Source: Gemmatimonas groenlandica
GTDB lineage: Bacteria; Gemmatimonadota; Gemmatimonadetes; Gemmatimonadales; Gemmatimonadaceae
Assembly (NCBI RefSeq): GCF_013004105.1
Contig: NZ_CP053085.1
Span: forward strand, 3,658,001 to 3,722,000
Reading direction: 5' to 3'
Length of the DNA stretch: 64,000 bases
Shown: positions 11,655 through 20,776 of the stretch, piece by piece
Layout: the number at the start of each line of letters is the position of its first letter
How positions within the stretch are numbered: the stretch's first letter is position 1
Notes under the pieces: model-generated
Database searches by the model: none
What the model was told of the DNA's origin: nothing
The model's input: only the letters and a program-made list of their open reading frames with translations
Program-made: the position numbers and the translations under genes

Positions 11655-12020
11655 ATGCCGGAGTTCGTATTCCATGGACACGTGTTTCAGAGCCCGGTGG
11701 AACTGGCGTTGCACGCGATTGGCGGCAAGTGGAAGATGCCGATCCTGTGGCGGCTCAATCAGCGCACGTGGCGCTACAACGAATTGCATCGCGATTTACC
11801 GCGTGTGTCGCATAAGATGCTAACCCAACAGCTTCGCGAGCTGGAAGAGGCAGGGCTGCTGTCGCGCACCGTGCATCCGGTGATTCCGCCGCACGTGGAC
11901 TACGCCATCACCACGCTCGGGAAAACCGCCCTACCCGCTATCGAGGCGCTTCGGGAGTGGGGGATACTGTATCGGACAACTTCTCCTCCAGCACCTTCAC
12001 CCCCAGCCCCTCGCTCTTGA
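11655..12020 (+). CDS. HxlR-family winged-helix transcriptional regulator
   Basis: A 121-residue regulator. The HxlR core is clear: ALHAIGGKWKMPILWRL, RYNELHRDLPRVSHKMLTQQ, LRELEEAGLLSRTVHPVIPP, VDYAITTLG. A Pro/Ser-rich tail ends the protein. It has no cysteine at all, so it cannot use the thiol sensing known for several HxlR proteins (YodB, HypR). Its gene is divergent from the DJ-1-like operon, which it probably regulates. GGAGAG lies a few bases before the ATG. The last 83 bases overlap the oppositely transcribed membrane-protein gene. Confidence 0.9.
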   Translation: MPEFVFHGHVFQSPVELALHAIGGKWKMPILWRLNQRTWRYNELHRDLPRVSHKMLTQQLRELEEAGLLSRTVHPVIPPHVDYAITTLGKTALPAIEALREWGILYRTTSPPAPSPPAPRS

Positions 12021-12357
12021 TGCCAATGCGCAGGCGTCCGAAGATGCTCATGTACTGATTGGCCACCCACACCACGGCGAACCAGGCGAGCACCACGCCG
12101 CGCCAGTCGGGCAGCAAAAATCGCCACCCGGTCATCCACAGCGCGAGCAGCGCGACGTAGTGACTAAAGCAGTATTCGCACGTGAACAGGTAGAAGAACT
12201 TCCGCACGACGAGCCGGGACGCCTGCTCACTGCGTCGCGCGCAATACTCGCGCGGCTCACGGAAGACTTCTTCGTGCGTGACGGTCCACGCGGCACAGGC
12301 CACGGGAATCGCCAGCAGCAATAGCCACGCCGTCTGCGTGCCCAGCGACGGCATCAT
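11938..12357 (-). CDS. Small membrane protein of unknown function
   Basis: A 139-residue protein with three likely membrane segments (AWLLLLAIPVACAAWTV, CFSHYVALLALWMTGW, VVLAWFAVVWVANQYMSIF). A conserved-looking element FFYLFTCEYCFSHY contains a CxxC pair between the segments. I recognise no named family. The ATG at 12357 shares a base with the upstream gene's stop (TGATG), so it is probably coupled to the lipoprotein gene. Its 3' end overlaps the convergent hxlR-type gene. Confidence 0.65.
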   Translation of the reverse strand: MMPSLGTQTAWLLLLAIPVACAAWTVTHEEVFREPREYCARRSEQASRLVVRKFFYLFTCEYCFSHYVALLALWMTGWRFLLPDWRGVVLAWFAVVWVANQYMSIFGRLRIGIKSEGLGVKVLEEKLSDTVSPTPEAPR

Positions 12358-13355
12358 CAATTACATCCCGCTACCGCGCTCTCCCAGAGCACCCGCCACC
12401 CCGATCTGCCGCGCGTCAGCACCGCGGCACCCAGCGCCACGCCATCATCGCGACCGAACAAGAGGCGGACATCGGGTGCGCCGACATTCCGGAAAGCCAG
12501 CAGCGGCTCGGCGACCACCAGCTCCTCCTCATGCCCCGCCGCGCGCTCGTGCCACGCTACGGTCCACGCTTTCGCGTTGTCGCCGATCGCATCGACGACC
12601 ACCACGAGTCGCTCTTCCTTCGGATCGTCTTCCTGATTCACGCGGCGAGCCAGCGTGGCCACGATGAAAGCGGTATCGAGCCCGCGCGTGCGCCACGCCC
12701 GCATCACGACGAACGGCAGTCCACGAAAGGTGCTACTGGTATCGTCGGCCAATCCCGACGCGAGTCGCGTGAGGTCGGTCGCCAGGCGAGCGGAATCGCG
12801 CGACGCGAGCCCTTCGATCGAATCGAGGGGGATGGCCGTGACGCGTCCGACCGCGAAGGCCGCCGTCCAGGGCGCCACGGTGACACCTGCGTCCACGGCA
12901 AGACGCGCGACCGGCCAGGCAGTGCATCCTTCATCCACGCGCGGTGCCCCCTCGACGGTCAGTCGCGCCACACCGACTTTGCCGCTTCGGGCGAAGAGCT
13001 CGAGTCGGCCATCGGCCGAGGCCGCACCGACGCCCGCCGTGTCACCGACGGTCAGCTCGCTGGCGTCTGGACGCAGCAGCGAGCCCGCCATGAGGCCGCC
13101 GTCAACCGTGGGCAGCACGACGAACGGTCCCGCTCCGGAGTCCCACCCGCTGCTGGATACGGTCGTGGACACACTGTCCGCATTGCCGGGGCCACCGGCG
13201 GCTGACGCCGAATCGGGGTTCGATGACGACGGCCGGCTGTCGCAGGCGACGGCCGCGAGCAGCCCGACCGCGCCGGCGATGGCGCGAGCGCTACGAAGGG
13301 GCGCGCGAAGCGAGTCGCGGAAGCTGCTACGCATGGAAAGTCGGGGATACGTCAT
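12357..13355 (-). CDS. Predicted lipoprotein of unknown function
   Basis: A 332-residue protein. The N-terminus has a basic stretch and a hydrophobic core ending AAVACDS, a lipobox-like site. A Ser/Ala/Gly-rich linker and a beta-rich body follow, ending in WRVLWESAVAGCN. I do not recognise a domain. Start candidates are ATG 13355 and ATG 13334; the open frame continues upstream, but any start there would run into the divergent transporter promoter. It is translationally coupled to the downstream membrane-protein gene. Confidence 0.6.
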   Translation of the reverse strand: MTYPRLSMRSSFRDSLRAPLRSARAIAGAVGLLAAVACDSRPSSSNPDSASAAGGPGNADSVSTTVSSSGWDSGAGPFVVLPTVDGGLMAGSLLRPDASELTVGDTAGVGAASADGRLELFARSGKVGVARLTVEGAPRVDEGCTAWPVARLAVDAGVTVAPWTAAFAVGRVTAIPLDSIEGLASRDSARLATDLTRLASGLADDTSSTFRGLPFVVMRAWRTRGLDTAFIVATLARRVNQEDDPKEERLVVVVDAIGDNAKAWTVAWHERAAGHEEELVVAEPLLAFRNVGAPDVRLLFGRDDGVALGAAVLTRGRSGWRVLWESAVAGCN

Positions 13356-13390
13356 GCGGCGTACTGGACAGCGTGTGTGTGTGCACGGAC

Positions 13391-13396
13391 TATAAT
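13391..13396 (+). promoter_or_regulatory. Consensus -10 element (TATAAT) upstream of the UMF1-type transporter gene
   Basis: TATAAT matches the primary-sigma -10 consensus exactly and stands out in this GC-rich sequence. It lies 48 bases before the transporter ATG. The best -35 candidate, TGGACA (13365-13370), is 20 bases upstream, longer than ideal spacing. Confidence 0.5.
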
Positions 13397-13443
13397 CTGC
13401 CCCAGAGTGATGCCCATAACGAGACTCCTGACCAAGACTGCTC

Positions 13444-14811
13444 ATGGCTGATGCCCGCACGGGATCCCGGAAGGGATGGTTGAACGCGCTCGGACTGCAT
13501 CGATCCGAGTTGCGTGCCTGGGCAATGTACGACTGGGCCGTGTCATCGATGCAGACGGTGATTACCACGGCGGTGTTCCCGATCTACTTCATTCAAGTAG
13601 CCGGCGCTGATCGTACACCTGAAGCCGCTACCCAGTCGCTTGGCTACGCCAACACCGTCGCCGCGATTGTGATCGCCCTGCTGGCGCCGATCCTCGGGGC
13701 AGTCGCCGACTTCAAAGCGGCCAAGAAGCGCTTTCTCTTCGCCTTTATGCTGATCGGCGTCGTCGCCACCGCCGGCATGTTCTTCATCGATCGTGGTGAA
13801 CTGCTGTTCGCCTCCGCAATGTTCGTGCTCTCGATTGCGGGCGCCACCGGTAGCATGACGTTTTATGAAGCGCTGTTGCCGCACATCGCGACCGAAGAAG
13901 AGATCGATCGCGTGTCCACCGCCGCCTATGCCATCGGCTACATCGGTGGTGGACTCCTGTTGGCCATCAATCTGGCGTGGATCAGCAACCCGGCCCTGCT
14001 GGGCCTGCCAACGGGCGACGGCGTCACCCCCGATCAGGCCACGCTGCCGGCGCGCCTCGCCTTCGTATCCGTCGGCGTATGGTGGCTGCTGTTCTCCATT
14101 CCCCTGTTCCGCACGGTCCCGGAACCGCCGCGTTCCGTCGAATCGGACGAAGGCTCGACCGCGAACCCGTTTGCCGTCGCGTTCTCTCGACTCGGCGAAA
14201 CGCTGCGCGAAATGCGCCTGTACAAGCAGGCATTTCTGGCCATGCTCGCGTTCACGATCTACAACGATGGCATTCAAACCATCGTGAAAATGGCGACCGC
14301 TTTCGGGGCCGAGATCGGCATCGAGCGGCCGGCGCTGATCAAGGCGATCTTGCTCGTGCAGTTTGTCGGCATCCCGTTCGCCTTTGCCTTCGGCACGCTC
14401 GCCGGTAAGCTCGGTGCGAAACTGTCCATCTTGTTCGGGTTGGTGGTCTACACCGGCATCTGCATCTACGCGTACGGCATTCACACGGAGCGCGAGTTCT
14501 ACATCCTCGCCGTGCTCGTGGGCCTCGTGCAAGGTGGCACACAGGCGCTGAGCCGTTCGCTGTTCGCCAGCATGGTCCCGAAGCACAAGAGCGGCGAGTT
14601 CTTCGGCTTCTACTCTGTGTTTGAGAAGTTCGGCGGCATTCTTGGTCCACTCGTGTTCGCGATTGCCATCGGGCAAACGGGTAGCAGCCGCGGCGCCATT
14701 CTCTGGGTGATCGCATTCTTCGTGATCGGTGGCGCCATTCTGGCCACCGTGAACGTGAAAGAAGGCGAACGCGCCGCGCGTGATGCCGATGCGAATCTGC
14801 GTGGCGTGTGA
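13444..14811 (+). CDS. MFS transporter, UMF1 family
   Basis: A 455-residue transporter. The segment LRAWAMYDWAVSSMQTVITTAVFPIYF is the Atg22/UMF1 family signature. About twelve hydrophobic helices follow, with a charged central loop (EPPRSVESDEGS) between the two halves. Bacterial UMF1 members are uncharacterised; the yeast homologue Atg22 effluxes amino acids from the vacuole, so the substrate here is unknown. A consensus -10 box lies 48 bases upstream. The PlsC-like gene follows 30 bases downstream and may share the transcript. Confidence 0.88.
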   Translation: MADARTGSRKGWLNALGLHRSELRAWAMYDWAVSSMQTVITTAVFPIYFIQVAGADRTPEAATQSLGYANTVAAIVIALLAPILGAVADFKAAKKRFLFAFMLIGVVATAGMFFIDRGELLFASAMFVLSIAGATGSMTFYEALLPHIATEEEIDRVSTAAYAIGYIGGGLLLAINLAWISNPALLGLPTGDGVTPDQATLPARLAFVSVGVWWLLFSIPLFRTVPEPPRSVESDEGSTANPFAVAFSRLGETLREMRLYKQAFLAMLAFTIYNDGIQTIVKMATAFGAEIGIERPALIKAILLVQFVGIPFAFAFGTLAGKLGAKLSILFGLVVYTGICIYAYGIHTEREFYILAVLVGLVQGGTQALSRSLFASMVPKHKSGEFFGFYSVFEKFGGILGPLVFAIAIGQTGSSRGAILWVIAFFVIGGAILATVNVKEGERAARDADANLRGV

Positions 14812-14841
14812 TGCGCCGGTTGCACGCATAGCGCGTCGCTG

Positions 14842-16215
14842 ATGCTGTACGAACTGCTCAAACCCGTCGTCGGGGTCGCGCTGCATTGGTACTATCGCTC
14901 GATCCTGACGGAAGGGATCGAGCGCATACCGAAGGACGGTCCGGTTTTTCTCGCCGTCAATCATCCCAACGCGTTGGTCGACGCGCTGGTGGTGGGCTTC
15001 GCCGTCCCTCGACGCGTGCGCTTCACCGCCAAGGCCACCATCTTCGCCAATCCGCTCGTCGCCAGGTTCTTGCACACCGTCGGCGTCGTCCCGCTGCGGC
15101 GTGCCAGCGACGAAAGTAAGGCGGCCGGTTCCTCGTCGGCCTCGCCTGCCGACGCCGAACGCAATGCCGCCTCGTTCGAAGCGGTGGCCGACGCGCTCGC
15201 CGATCAGGGCGCCATCGTGATCTTCCCCGAGGGCAAGAGTCACGACCTGCCGCAGCTCGCGCCTCTGCGCACGGGGCTGGCCCGTATGACGCTGCAGGCG
15301 TATCAGGCGCATGGCGTGCGCGGCGTCCGCATCGTGCCGATCGGCCTGCTCTTCGAGCGCAAGGAAGCGCCGCGCTCGCGCGTGCTGATCCAGGTCGGCG
15401 AACCGATTCACGTCGACCCGTTGGTCGACGCCGGCGTCTCGGTGGCCACGCTCACGCAGTTGGTCACGGCGCGACTCGCTGCTGTGACGTTGAACTTCGA
15501 TTCCGCGAGCGACGCCGAGCGCTTGCAGCGGGTAGGCGGAACACTCAGCGCGCTGCTCGAGCCGACCCCCTCAGTGGCCGAGGGCACGCCGTCGCTGGGC
15601 CGCGTGCTGGAACTATTACATCGTCTCGACCGCGTACACAGCGCGCTGCAAGCGCGCGACGACGTCGAGCTTCAGGCTCGGCTCGACGACTTCGAAGCGC
15701 GCGTGCGCGCCTTTCGCACACGCCTCGACACACGTGGCATCGACCCACACGATCTCGCGATCAGTGCGCACGCGTCAGATGGTCTGCGCTTCGCCATCCG
15801 CGAGGCCACACTGGCACTCATCGCTGCACCGATCGGACTCTGGGGTCGCCTCACTCACTACGTACCGATCCAGTTCGCCCGTCGACTGGCTCTTCGCAAT
15901 GTCCAGGCGCTCGACGAACCCGCGATGCGCACGCTGGTGGTCGGGCTGGTGCTGGTGCTCGCCGCCTACGTCGTCCAAACCGCGTTGGTGGCGTCACTGG
16001 CCGGCGGGTGGTGGGCGCTCGCGTTCTTCATGACCCTCGTGCCGTCGGCCAGCAGCGACCTGCGGTACGGTGACCGCACCCGTCGAGCCCGTGATCGCGC
16101 CCGAGCCTATTTCGCATTCCGACGCGATCCGGCACTGCAGGGTGCGCTGCTGGCCGAGGCCGATGCCATCCGGCAGGACGCTTTCGCGCTGGAGCGGCTG
16201 GCGGCGGAACAGTAG
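14842..16215 (+). CDS. PlsC-like 1-acylglycerol-3-phosphate acyltransferase with C-terminal membrane segments
   Basis: A 457-residue protein. The acyltransferase motifs are NHPNALVD near residue 34 (HX4D), a basic block near residue 75, and FPEGKSHD near residue 129. The C-terminal part (about residues 240-457) is longer than in housekeeping PlsC, with an acidic helical stretch and two hydrophobic segments (LVVGLVLVLAAYVVQTALVA; WWALAFFMTLVPSA). It probably acylates lysophospholipid at the membrane, but the extension suggests a different acceptor from the essential enzyme. Confidence 0.82.
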   Translation: MLYELLKPVVGVALHWYYRSILTEGIERIPKDGPVFLAVNHPNALVDALVVGFAVPRRVRFTAKATIFANPLVARFLHTVGVVPLRRASDESKAAGSSSASPADAERNAASFEAVADALADQGAIVIFPEGKSHDLPQLAPLRTGLARMTLQAYQAHGVRGVRIVPIGLLFERKEAPRSRVLIQVGEPIHVDPLVDAGVSVATLTQLVTARLAAVTLNFDSASDAERLQRVGGTLSALLEPTPSVAEGTPSLGRVLELLHRLDRVHSALQARDDVELQARLDDFEARVRAFRTRLDTRGIDPHDLAISAHASDGLRFAIREATLALIAAPIGLWGRLTHYVPIQFARRLALRNVQALDEPAMRTLVVGLVLVLAAYVVQTALVASLAGGWWALAFFMTLVPSASSDLRYGDRTRRARDRARAYFAFRRDPALQGALLAEADAIRQDAFALERLAAEQ

Positions 16216-16230
16216 GCTCGGCGTGCTTCG

Positions 16231-16695
16231 GCGGATTTGAGCGGATAGAAGCCGTTCCAGCCTGACACGGATACGAACCGATACGAACGGACACAGTGGA
16301 TCTGCCCCGCGTGGGCGTCACGCACTGCCGCTCGCGAGCGACGCACACTGGAAATTGTTTGCTGTGGCTTGATCAATTGCTATCGGTTCCTACCAGTTCG
16401 TATCCGTGTCGGTCAGGAACTGTGTGTTTCCGATGGTATCCTTGCCAAGCGGTTCACGACGTCGGGCGACTGCCGCACCGTACGGGATTGAACGGATACG
16501 AACCGTTCCAGCCTGACACAGATACGAACCGATACGAACGGACACGGTGGATCTGCCCGGTGCGGGCATCATGCAATGCCGCTCGCGAGCGACTCCAAAA
16601 GGAAAACGTTTTGCTGTTGCTTGATCAATTGCTATCGGTTCCTACCGGTTCGTATCCGTGTCAGGCTGGAACCGCTGGTTTCCGTTCGTATCCCG
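16231..16695. repeat. Two tandem copies of a GATACGAACC palindromic repeat element
   Basis: The 500-base gap between the acyltransferase and DUF4031-like genes holds no gene. It contains two related elements, about 16231-16432 and 16486-16695. Each begins with an arm containing CCAGCCTGACAC and GATACGAACCGATACGAACG and ends with the complementary arm (CGTATCCGTGTC, then CAGGCTGG in copy 2). In copy 2 the arms at 16508-16531 and 16646-16669 match at 23 of 24 bases around a 114-base loop. The interiors share GTGGATCTGCCC, GCCGCTCGCGAGCGAC and TTGATCAATTGCTATCGG. A third, diverged copy lies at 63601-63745. No open frame encodes a transposase. Confidence 0.8.
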
Positions 16696-16715
16696 GTCCA
16701 ATCCCCGGCCCCCGA

Positions 16716-17021
16716 TCAGTCGACGAGCAGCCGCTCGTCCACCGGCGGGTACACGGGACCGCCGAGGTCCCAGTGCCAGGCATCGCGGCGCACCTCAGTG
16801 CGCGGGTCGCGCAGCGGTTTGTATTGCAGACGGCTCGCGGGAATTCCCACCGCTTCGCCGTACGCGAGCAGCCGCTCGCGGTCGGTGCTCACGAAGTGCA
16901 CCATGGGGCGGCCCTGCCAGACGTGCCGGTGTAACCACAGCCCGCCGTCCATCGCGTGAATCATCCCCTCACGCCGTTTCCGGAACTCCCGCGCCCCTGA
17001 TGCGAAGGTGACCTCACGCAT
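16716..17021 (-). CDS. Small protein, possibly DUF4031-like
   Basis: A 101-residue protein. The segment MVHFVSTDRERLLAYGEAVG, then IPASRLQYK and a C-terminal AWHWDLGG, resembles the DUF4031 pattern (H-hV-S-D/T, helix, GhP). The N-terminal 30 residues are not part of that pattern. No Shine-Dalgarno sequence is obvious at the ATG. Function is unknown and the family call is tentative. Confidence 0.6.
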   Translation of the reverse strand: MREVTFASGAREFRKRREGMIHAMDGGLWLHRHVWQGRPMVHFVSTDRERLLAYGEAVGIPASRLQYKPLRDPRTEVRRDAWHWDLGGPVYPPVDERLLVD

Positions 17022-17131
17022 ACGGGAGGCTCGCCGCTGTGGGTCGGGGTCCGACGCGATAGGAAAGGCGAAATCGTTCAGAAGTACCTAACTGTTGTTA
17101 TAGTGCGCTTATCGTGGCCCGATACCAGTAA

Positions 17132-17521
17132 CTACTGGCAGTGTACAACACCTTCCGCGGTGGCACCGCCGAGTGGGGCGGCCTGCCCGTAATACACCGC
17201 GCAGGTGAGCGGAAACGCCGCCGGGTGCGTCGACGTAGCCGACCAGCCCCGCCCGTCCGCTTCGGCAATGTTGATGGTCACGCCGTTGGTGCTGCTGAAG
17301 CTCAGGGCACCCACATTCGCCGCGTACGTCTCGTTGTAATAAAAATAGTCTTCCTGCATCGACGCGACGTTCTTCAAGTCGCTTTTCAGCGCCGCCGCGT
17401 ACGCCTTGCCCTTGGTGCTCTGGAACTTCGGGATCGCCAGCGCCGCCAGAATGCCGATGATGACTACGACAATCAGCAGCTCGATCAATGTGAATCCCTG
17501 ACGGGAACGGGACGGTCGCAT
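17132..17521 (-). CDS. Type IV-type prepilin (PilA/pseudopilin-like)
   Basis: A 129-residue prepilin. The short basic leader is followed by GFTLIELLIVVVIIGILAAL, with the Gly/Phe cleavage site and Glu5 of the mature protein, both required for prepilin peptidase processing and pilus assembly. The body is short with a variable C-terminus holding two cysteines (TCAVYYG, VVHCQ) that could form the usual D-loop disulfide. GAGGAAG is a good ribosome-binding site before the ATG. It lies downstream of polA on the same strand, with no other pilus gene in the window. Confidence 0.88.
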   Translation of the reverse strand: MRPSRSRQGFTLIELLIVVVIIGILAALAIPKFQSTKGKAYAAALKSDLKNVASMQEDYFYYNETYAANVGALSFSSTNGVTINIAEADGRGWSATSTHPAAFPLTCAVYYGQAAPLGGATAEGVVHCQ

Positions 17522-17779
17522 GTGGCTTCCTCGGGGTCGGCCCGGAACGACATGGTCCCGGGTGCTGGCATTGGGGGCGGATGTGGAATCCCGCTATACC
17601 CTCCTCCTTAGCAACCCGGGTGCCGCGCTCCTCGCACACACCTAACCCTCTACCAAGCAACAGTTTGGACTATTCCTGCGACGACCCGGCGCATAACACC
17701 AGTCTCGCAGCGCCCCTGAGTTCATGCAAAGTGCAACACCCGCCTATACGCGAAACGAGGCAAGTGCCCACGCCATTGC

Positions 17780-17821
17780 GACTTGGCCATCACGACTTGG
17801 CCATCACGACTTGGCGGCCAC
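17780..17821. repeat. Three 14-base tandem repeats spanning the polA stop codon
   Basis: GACTTGGCCATCAC occurs at 17780-17793 and 17794-17807, and a variant, GACTTGGCGGCCAC, at 17808-17821. The polA stop (17804-17806) lies in the second unit, so the last codons of polA are part of the array. The remainder of the 17522-17803 gap holds the pilin leader region and nothing else I can recognise. Confidence 0.75.
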
Positions 17822-20776
17822 CCAATCGTCGCCTACCCCCATTTCCACCAGCAACGGCACATCCAGCGCCGCCGCCGACTCCATCTCCCGCTTCACAAGC
17901 GCCGACAGCGCCGCCTGCTCACCGGCCGGCAACTCGAAGATCAGTTCGTCGTGTACCTGGAGCAGCATCCGCGAAGCCAGCCCCTCGCTGGCCAGCGCCT
18001 GGTGCACCTGGATCATCGCGATCTTGATCAGGTCGGCCGCCGAGCCTTGGATCGGCGCGTTGGCCGCCACCCGCTCGCCAAAGGCGCGCATGTTGTGGTT
18101 TCGCTCCTTGAGCTCCGGGATGTAGCGACGACGGTGGAACAGCGTCTCCGCGTATCCCTTCGCCTTGGCCTCCACCACACAGCGATCGAGGAACGCCTTC
18201 ACTCCGGCGAACCGCTCGAAGTACGTGTCGATGAAGGCCTTCGCCTCGGCATGCGGGAGCTTGAGCTGCCGCGAAAGCGCGTGCGCTCCCTGCCCGTAGA
18301 TCGTGGCGAAGTTGATCGTCTTCGCGCGCGCCCGCATCTCGCCGTTCACATCGGCCAGATCCACGCCGAAAATGATCGCCGCCGTTTGCCGGTGAATATC
18401 GCCGCCGGCCCTGAAGGCCGACACGAACGCCGGATCACCCGACAAATGCGCCAGCAACCGCAGTTCGATCTGTGAGTAGTCGGCACTGAGCAGCCGCCAG
18501 CCCGGCCGAGGCACGAACCCACGACGGATCTCGCGGCCCAGCTCACGACGGTTCGGAATGTTCTGCAGGTTCGGGTCGGTACTCGACAATCGACCCGTGG
18601 CCGCCACCGTTTGGTTGAACGACGTGTGCAACCGGTGATCGCGCGGATGCACCAGCTTCGGCAACGCGTCGATGTACGTGCCTTCCAACTTGAAGATCTC
18701 GCGATACTCCATCAGCAGCGTCGGTAGCGTGTGCCCTTCTTCGGCCAGTTCCTGCAACACGCTCGCGTCGGTGCTGGGCCCGGTGGCCGTCTTCTTCTTC
18801 ACCGGCAGTCCGAGCTTGTCGAACAGAATCACGCGCAGCTGCGGATTGGAGTTGATGTTGAACTCCTGCCCGGCCTCGGTATAAATCAGCTGCTCGACGC
18901 GCTCGCGTTCACTCTTGAATCGCGTCTTCAGCGACTCGAACCATGTGAGATCGATGGCGATGCCGTCCCACTCCATGTCGGCTAGCACTTCGACCAGCGG
19001 CACTTCCACGTTGCGGAACAAGTCCGACATGCCGTGACTGCCCAGCATCGGCTCGAGCTTCGCGCGCAACCGCATCGTGATGTCGACGTCTTCGCACGAG
19101 TAGTCACGTGCGGCATCGACCGGGACGACATCGAAGGGCAGCTGATTGCGGCCCTTGCCGCACAGCTGCTCGTACGCCGTCATCGTGTGACCGAGAAACT
19201 CGAGCGCGAGCAAATCGAGACCGTGTGAACGGCGCCCCGGATCGATCACATAACTCGCCAGCATCGTATCGAACTCGAGACCGGCCAACCGCACACCGGC
19301 GCCGCGCAGCACGAGCACATCGTACTTCGCATTCTGCGCCAGCTTCTTCACACTCGCGTCTTCCAGCATCGCGCGCAGCGGCGCGATCGCGTCACTGGCG
19401 AACGCCGGCAAATTCACCGGTGGCTCTACACCCGCGTTCAACCGTCGGCCCGCGATGCCGGCATCACCCGACAACAACGCGAGATTGCCGCCGCCGTCCT
19501 CGTGACGATGCGCGAATGGCAGGTAGTATGCCTCGCCTGGCGCAACGGCGATCGACAAGCCGACCATCGTGGCCCGCATCGCATCAATCGTGGCCGGCGC
19601 GCCAGGCTCGGGCACCGTCTCCGTGTCGAACGCGATGAACGGCACGTCGCGCACGCGATCGAGCAGTGCCTCGAGTGCCGGGACGGTGTCGACGGTGACA
19701 TAGCGCGCGTCGGCCAGCACCGGCACACCACTTGCGCTCATCGTCATCGCCAGCGCCGCGGGACGGTTCGAATAGGTCGGTGCGCTGTCGGCCGCATCCG
19801 TGTCGAGCGACAGCTCCGCCGGTCGCGGCACGATCGCAGGCGGGGGCGCGGCGGCGTCGCTCGGCGCGCTCCCACCCAGGTCTTTCAGCAGCGATGTGAA
19901 CTCGAGCTCGAGATACAGATGACGCAGCGCCTGCGTATCGGGTGCGCTCATCTGCAGCGTGGACGGATCGAGTGCGACCGGCACGTCCTGATGAATCGTG
20001 ACCAGCTGCTTCGACAAGCGCGCTTCCGCTTCCTGCGCCAGCAACGCCTCACGCGGCCGCTTCTTCGTGATCTCGTGCACGTGCGCGAGAATGTCCTCGA
20101 GCGCACCGAACTGCGCGATGAGCTCCTGCGCACCCTTCTCGCCGATGCCCTTCACGCCGGGCACGTTGTCCGACGAATCGCCCACCAATGCGAGATAGTC
20201 GATCACGCGATCCGGCGGCACACCGAGACGATCGTTGGCGTTTTCGACACCGACCCACTGCTCTTCCACACTGGCCGGGCCGCCACGACCCGGATTGAGC
20301 AGCCATACACCGGGGCGCACGAGCTGCTGAAAGTCCTTGTCGCCCGATACTATCACCACGTTGTATCCGGCGTCCACGCCTTTGCGCGCGAGCGTACCGA
20401 TCACGTCGTCGGCTTCGAAGCCCGGCACCGCGAGTACGGGAATGCTGTAGGCCGCGAGCAACTGATTGATGCGCTCGAGCCCACGATCGAAGTCGGCCTG
20501 CAGTTCGTCGGTCAGCTTCTCGCGCGTGGCCTTGTACTCGGGGTACAGATCATCGCGAAACGTCGCGCCGGAGTCGTGTACCCAGCCCAACAACTCCGGC
20601 TTGTGCGTGACCAACAACCGCTTGAGAAACGTCGCGATGCCCCAAGTGGCCGAGGTGTTCTCACCGTGGCTCGTCACAAGCGGACGCGTCATCAGCGCGA
20701 AGAACGCGCGGTAGATCAGGGCATAGCCATCAATCAGGAACAGACGCGGAGCGGTGGGACGTTGCACCTCGCTCAC
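17804..20776 (-). CDS. polA: DNA polymerase I
   Basis: A 990-residue, three-domain Pol I. The 5'-3' exonuclease is N-terminal (LFLIDGYALIYRAFFA, GFEADDVIGTLARKG near 120). An Ala/Pro-rich linker follows near 300-345. The 3'-5' exonuclease keeps its catalytic residues: FDTE near 379, QNAKYD, and YSCED near 558, so proofreading is predicted active. The polymerase domain shows motif A DYSQIELRLL near 765 and motif C QVHDELIFE near 942. The start is GTG at 20776, overlapping the stop of the upstream GWxTD gene (GTGA). Longer than E. coli Pol I (928), mainly through the linker. Confidence 0.97.
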   Translation of the reverse strand: MSEVQRPTAPRLFLIDGYALIYRAFFALMTRPLVTSHGENTSATWGIATFLKRLLVTHKPELLGWVHDSGATFRDDLYPEYKATREKLTDELQADFDRGLERINQLLAAYSIPVLAVPGFEADDVIGTLARKGVDAGYNVVIVSGDKDFQQLVRPGVWLLNPGRGGPASVEEQWVGVENANDRLGVPPDRVIDYLALVGDSSDNVPGVKGIGEKGAQELIAQFGALEDILAHVHEITKKRPREALLAQEAEARLSKQLVTIHQDVPVALDPSTLQMSAPDTQALRHLYLELEFTSLLKDLGGSAPSDAAAPPPAIVPRPAELSLDTDAADSAPTYSNRPAALAMTMSASGVPVLADARYVTVDTVPALEALLDRVRDVPFIAFDTETVPEPGAPATIDAMRATMVGLSIAVAPGEAYYLPFAHRHEDGGGNLALLSGDAGIAGRRLNAGVEPPVNLPAFASDAIAPLRAMLEDASVKKLAQNAKYDVLVLRGAGVRLAGLEFDTMLASYVIDPGRRSHGLDLLALEFLGHTMTAYEQLCGKGRNQLPFDVVPVDAARDYSCEDVDITMRLRAKLEPMLGSHGMSDLFRNVEVPLVEVLADMEWDGIAIDLTWFESLKTRFKSERERVEQLIYTEAGQEFNINSNPQLRVILFDKLGLPVKKKTATGPSTDASVLQELAEEGHTLPTLLMEYREIFKLEGTYIDALPKLVHPRDHRLHTSFNQTVAATGRLSSTDPNLQNIPNRRELGREIRRGFVPRPGWRLLSADYSQIELRLLAHLSGDPAFVSAFRAGGDIHRQTAAIIFGVDLADVNGEMRARAKTINFATIYGQGAHALSRQLKLPHAEAKAFIDTYFERFAGVKAFLDRCVVEAKAKGYAETLFHRRRYIPELKERNHNMRAFGERVAANAPIQGSAADLIKIAMIQVHQALASEGLASRMLLQVHDELIFELPAGEQAALSALVKREMESAAALDVPLLVEMGVGDDWVAAKS

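Noticed and set aside
13543-15411. 622-codon open frame on the minus strand
   Set aside because: It lies antisense to the UMF1 transporter and acyltransferase genes, its product is Arg/His/Glu-rich without any fold, and such frames are routine in high-GC DNA. The same holds for long antisense frames at 2819-3682, 7368-8528, 19502-20863, 44551-45735 and 53762-55195.
16216-16715. CRISPR array
   Set aside because: The repeats are long inverted elements with conserved interiors, not short direct repeats with unique spacers, and no cas gene is nearby.
17109-17660. 183-codon minus-strand frame over the pilin gene
   Set aside because: It overlaps the prepilin in another frame; the prepilin has a clear GFTLIE signature and ribosome-binding site, while this product has no recognisable feature.
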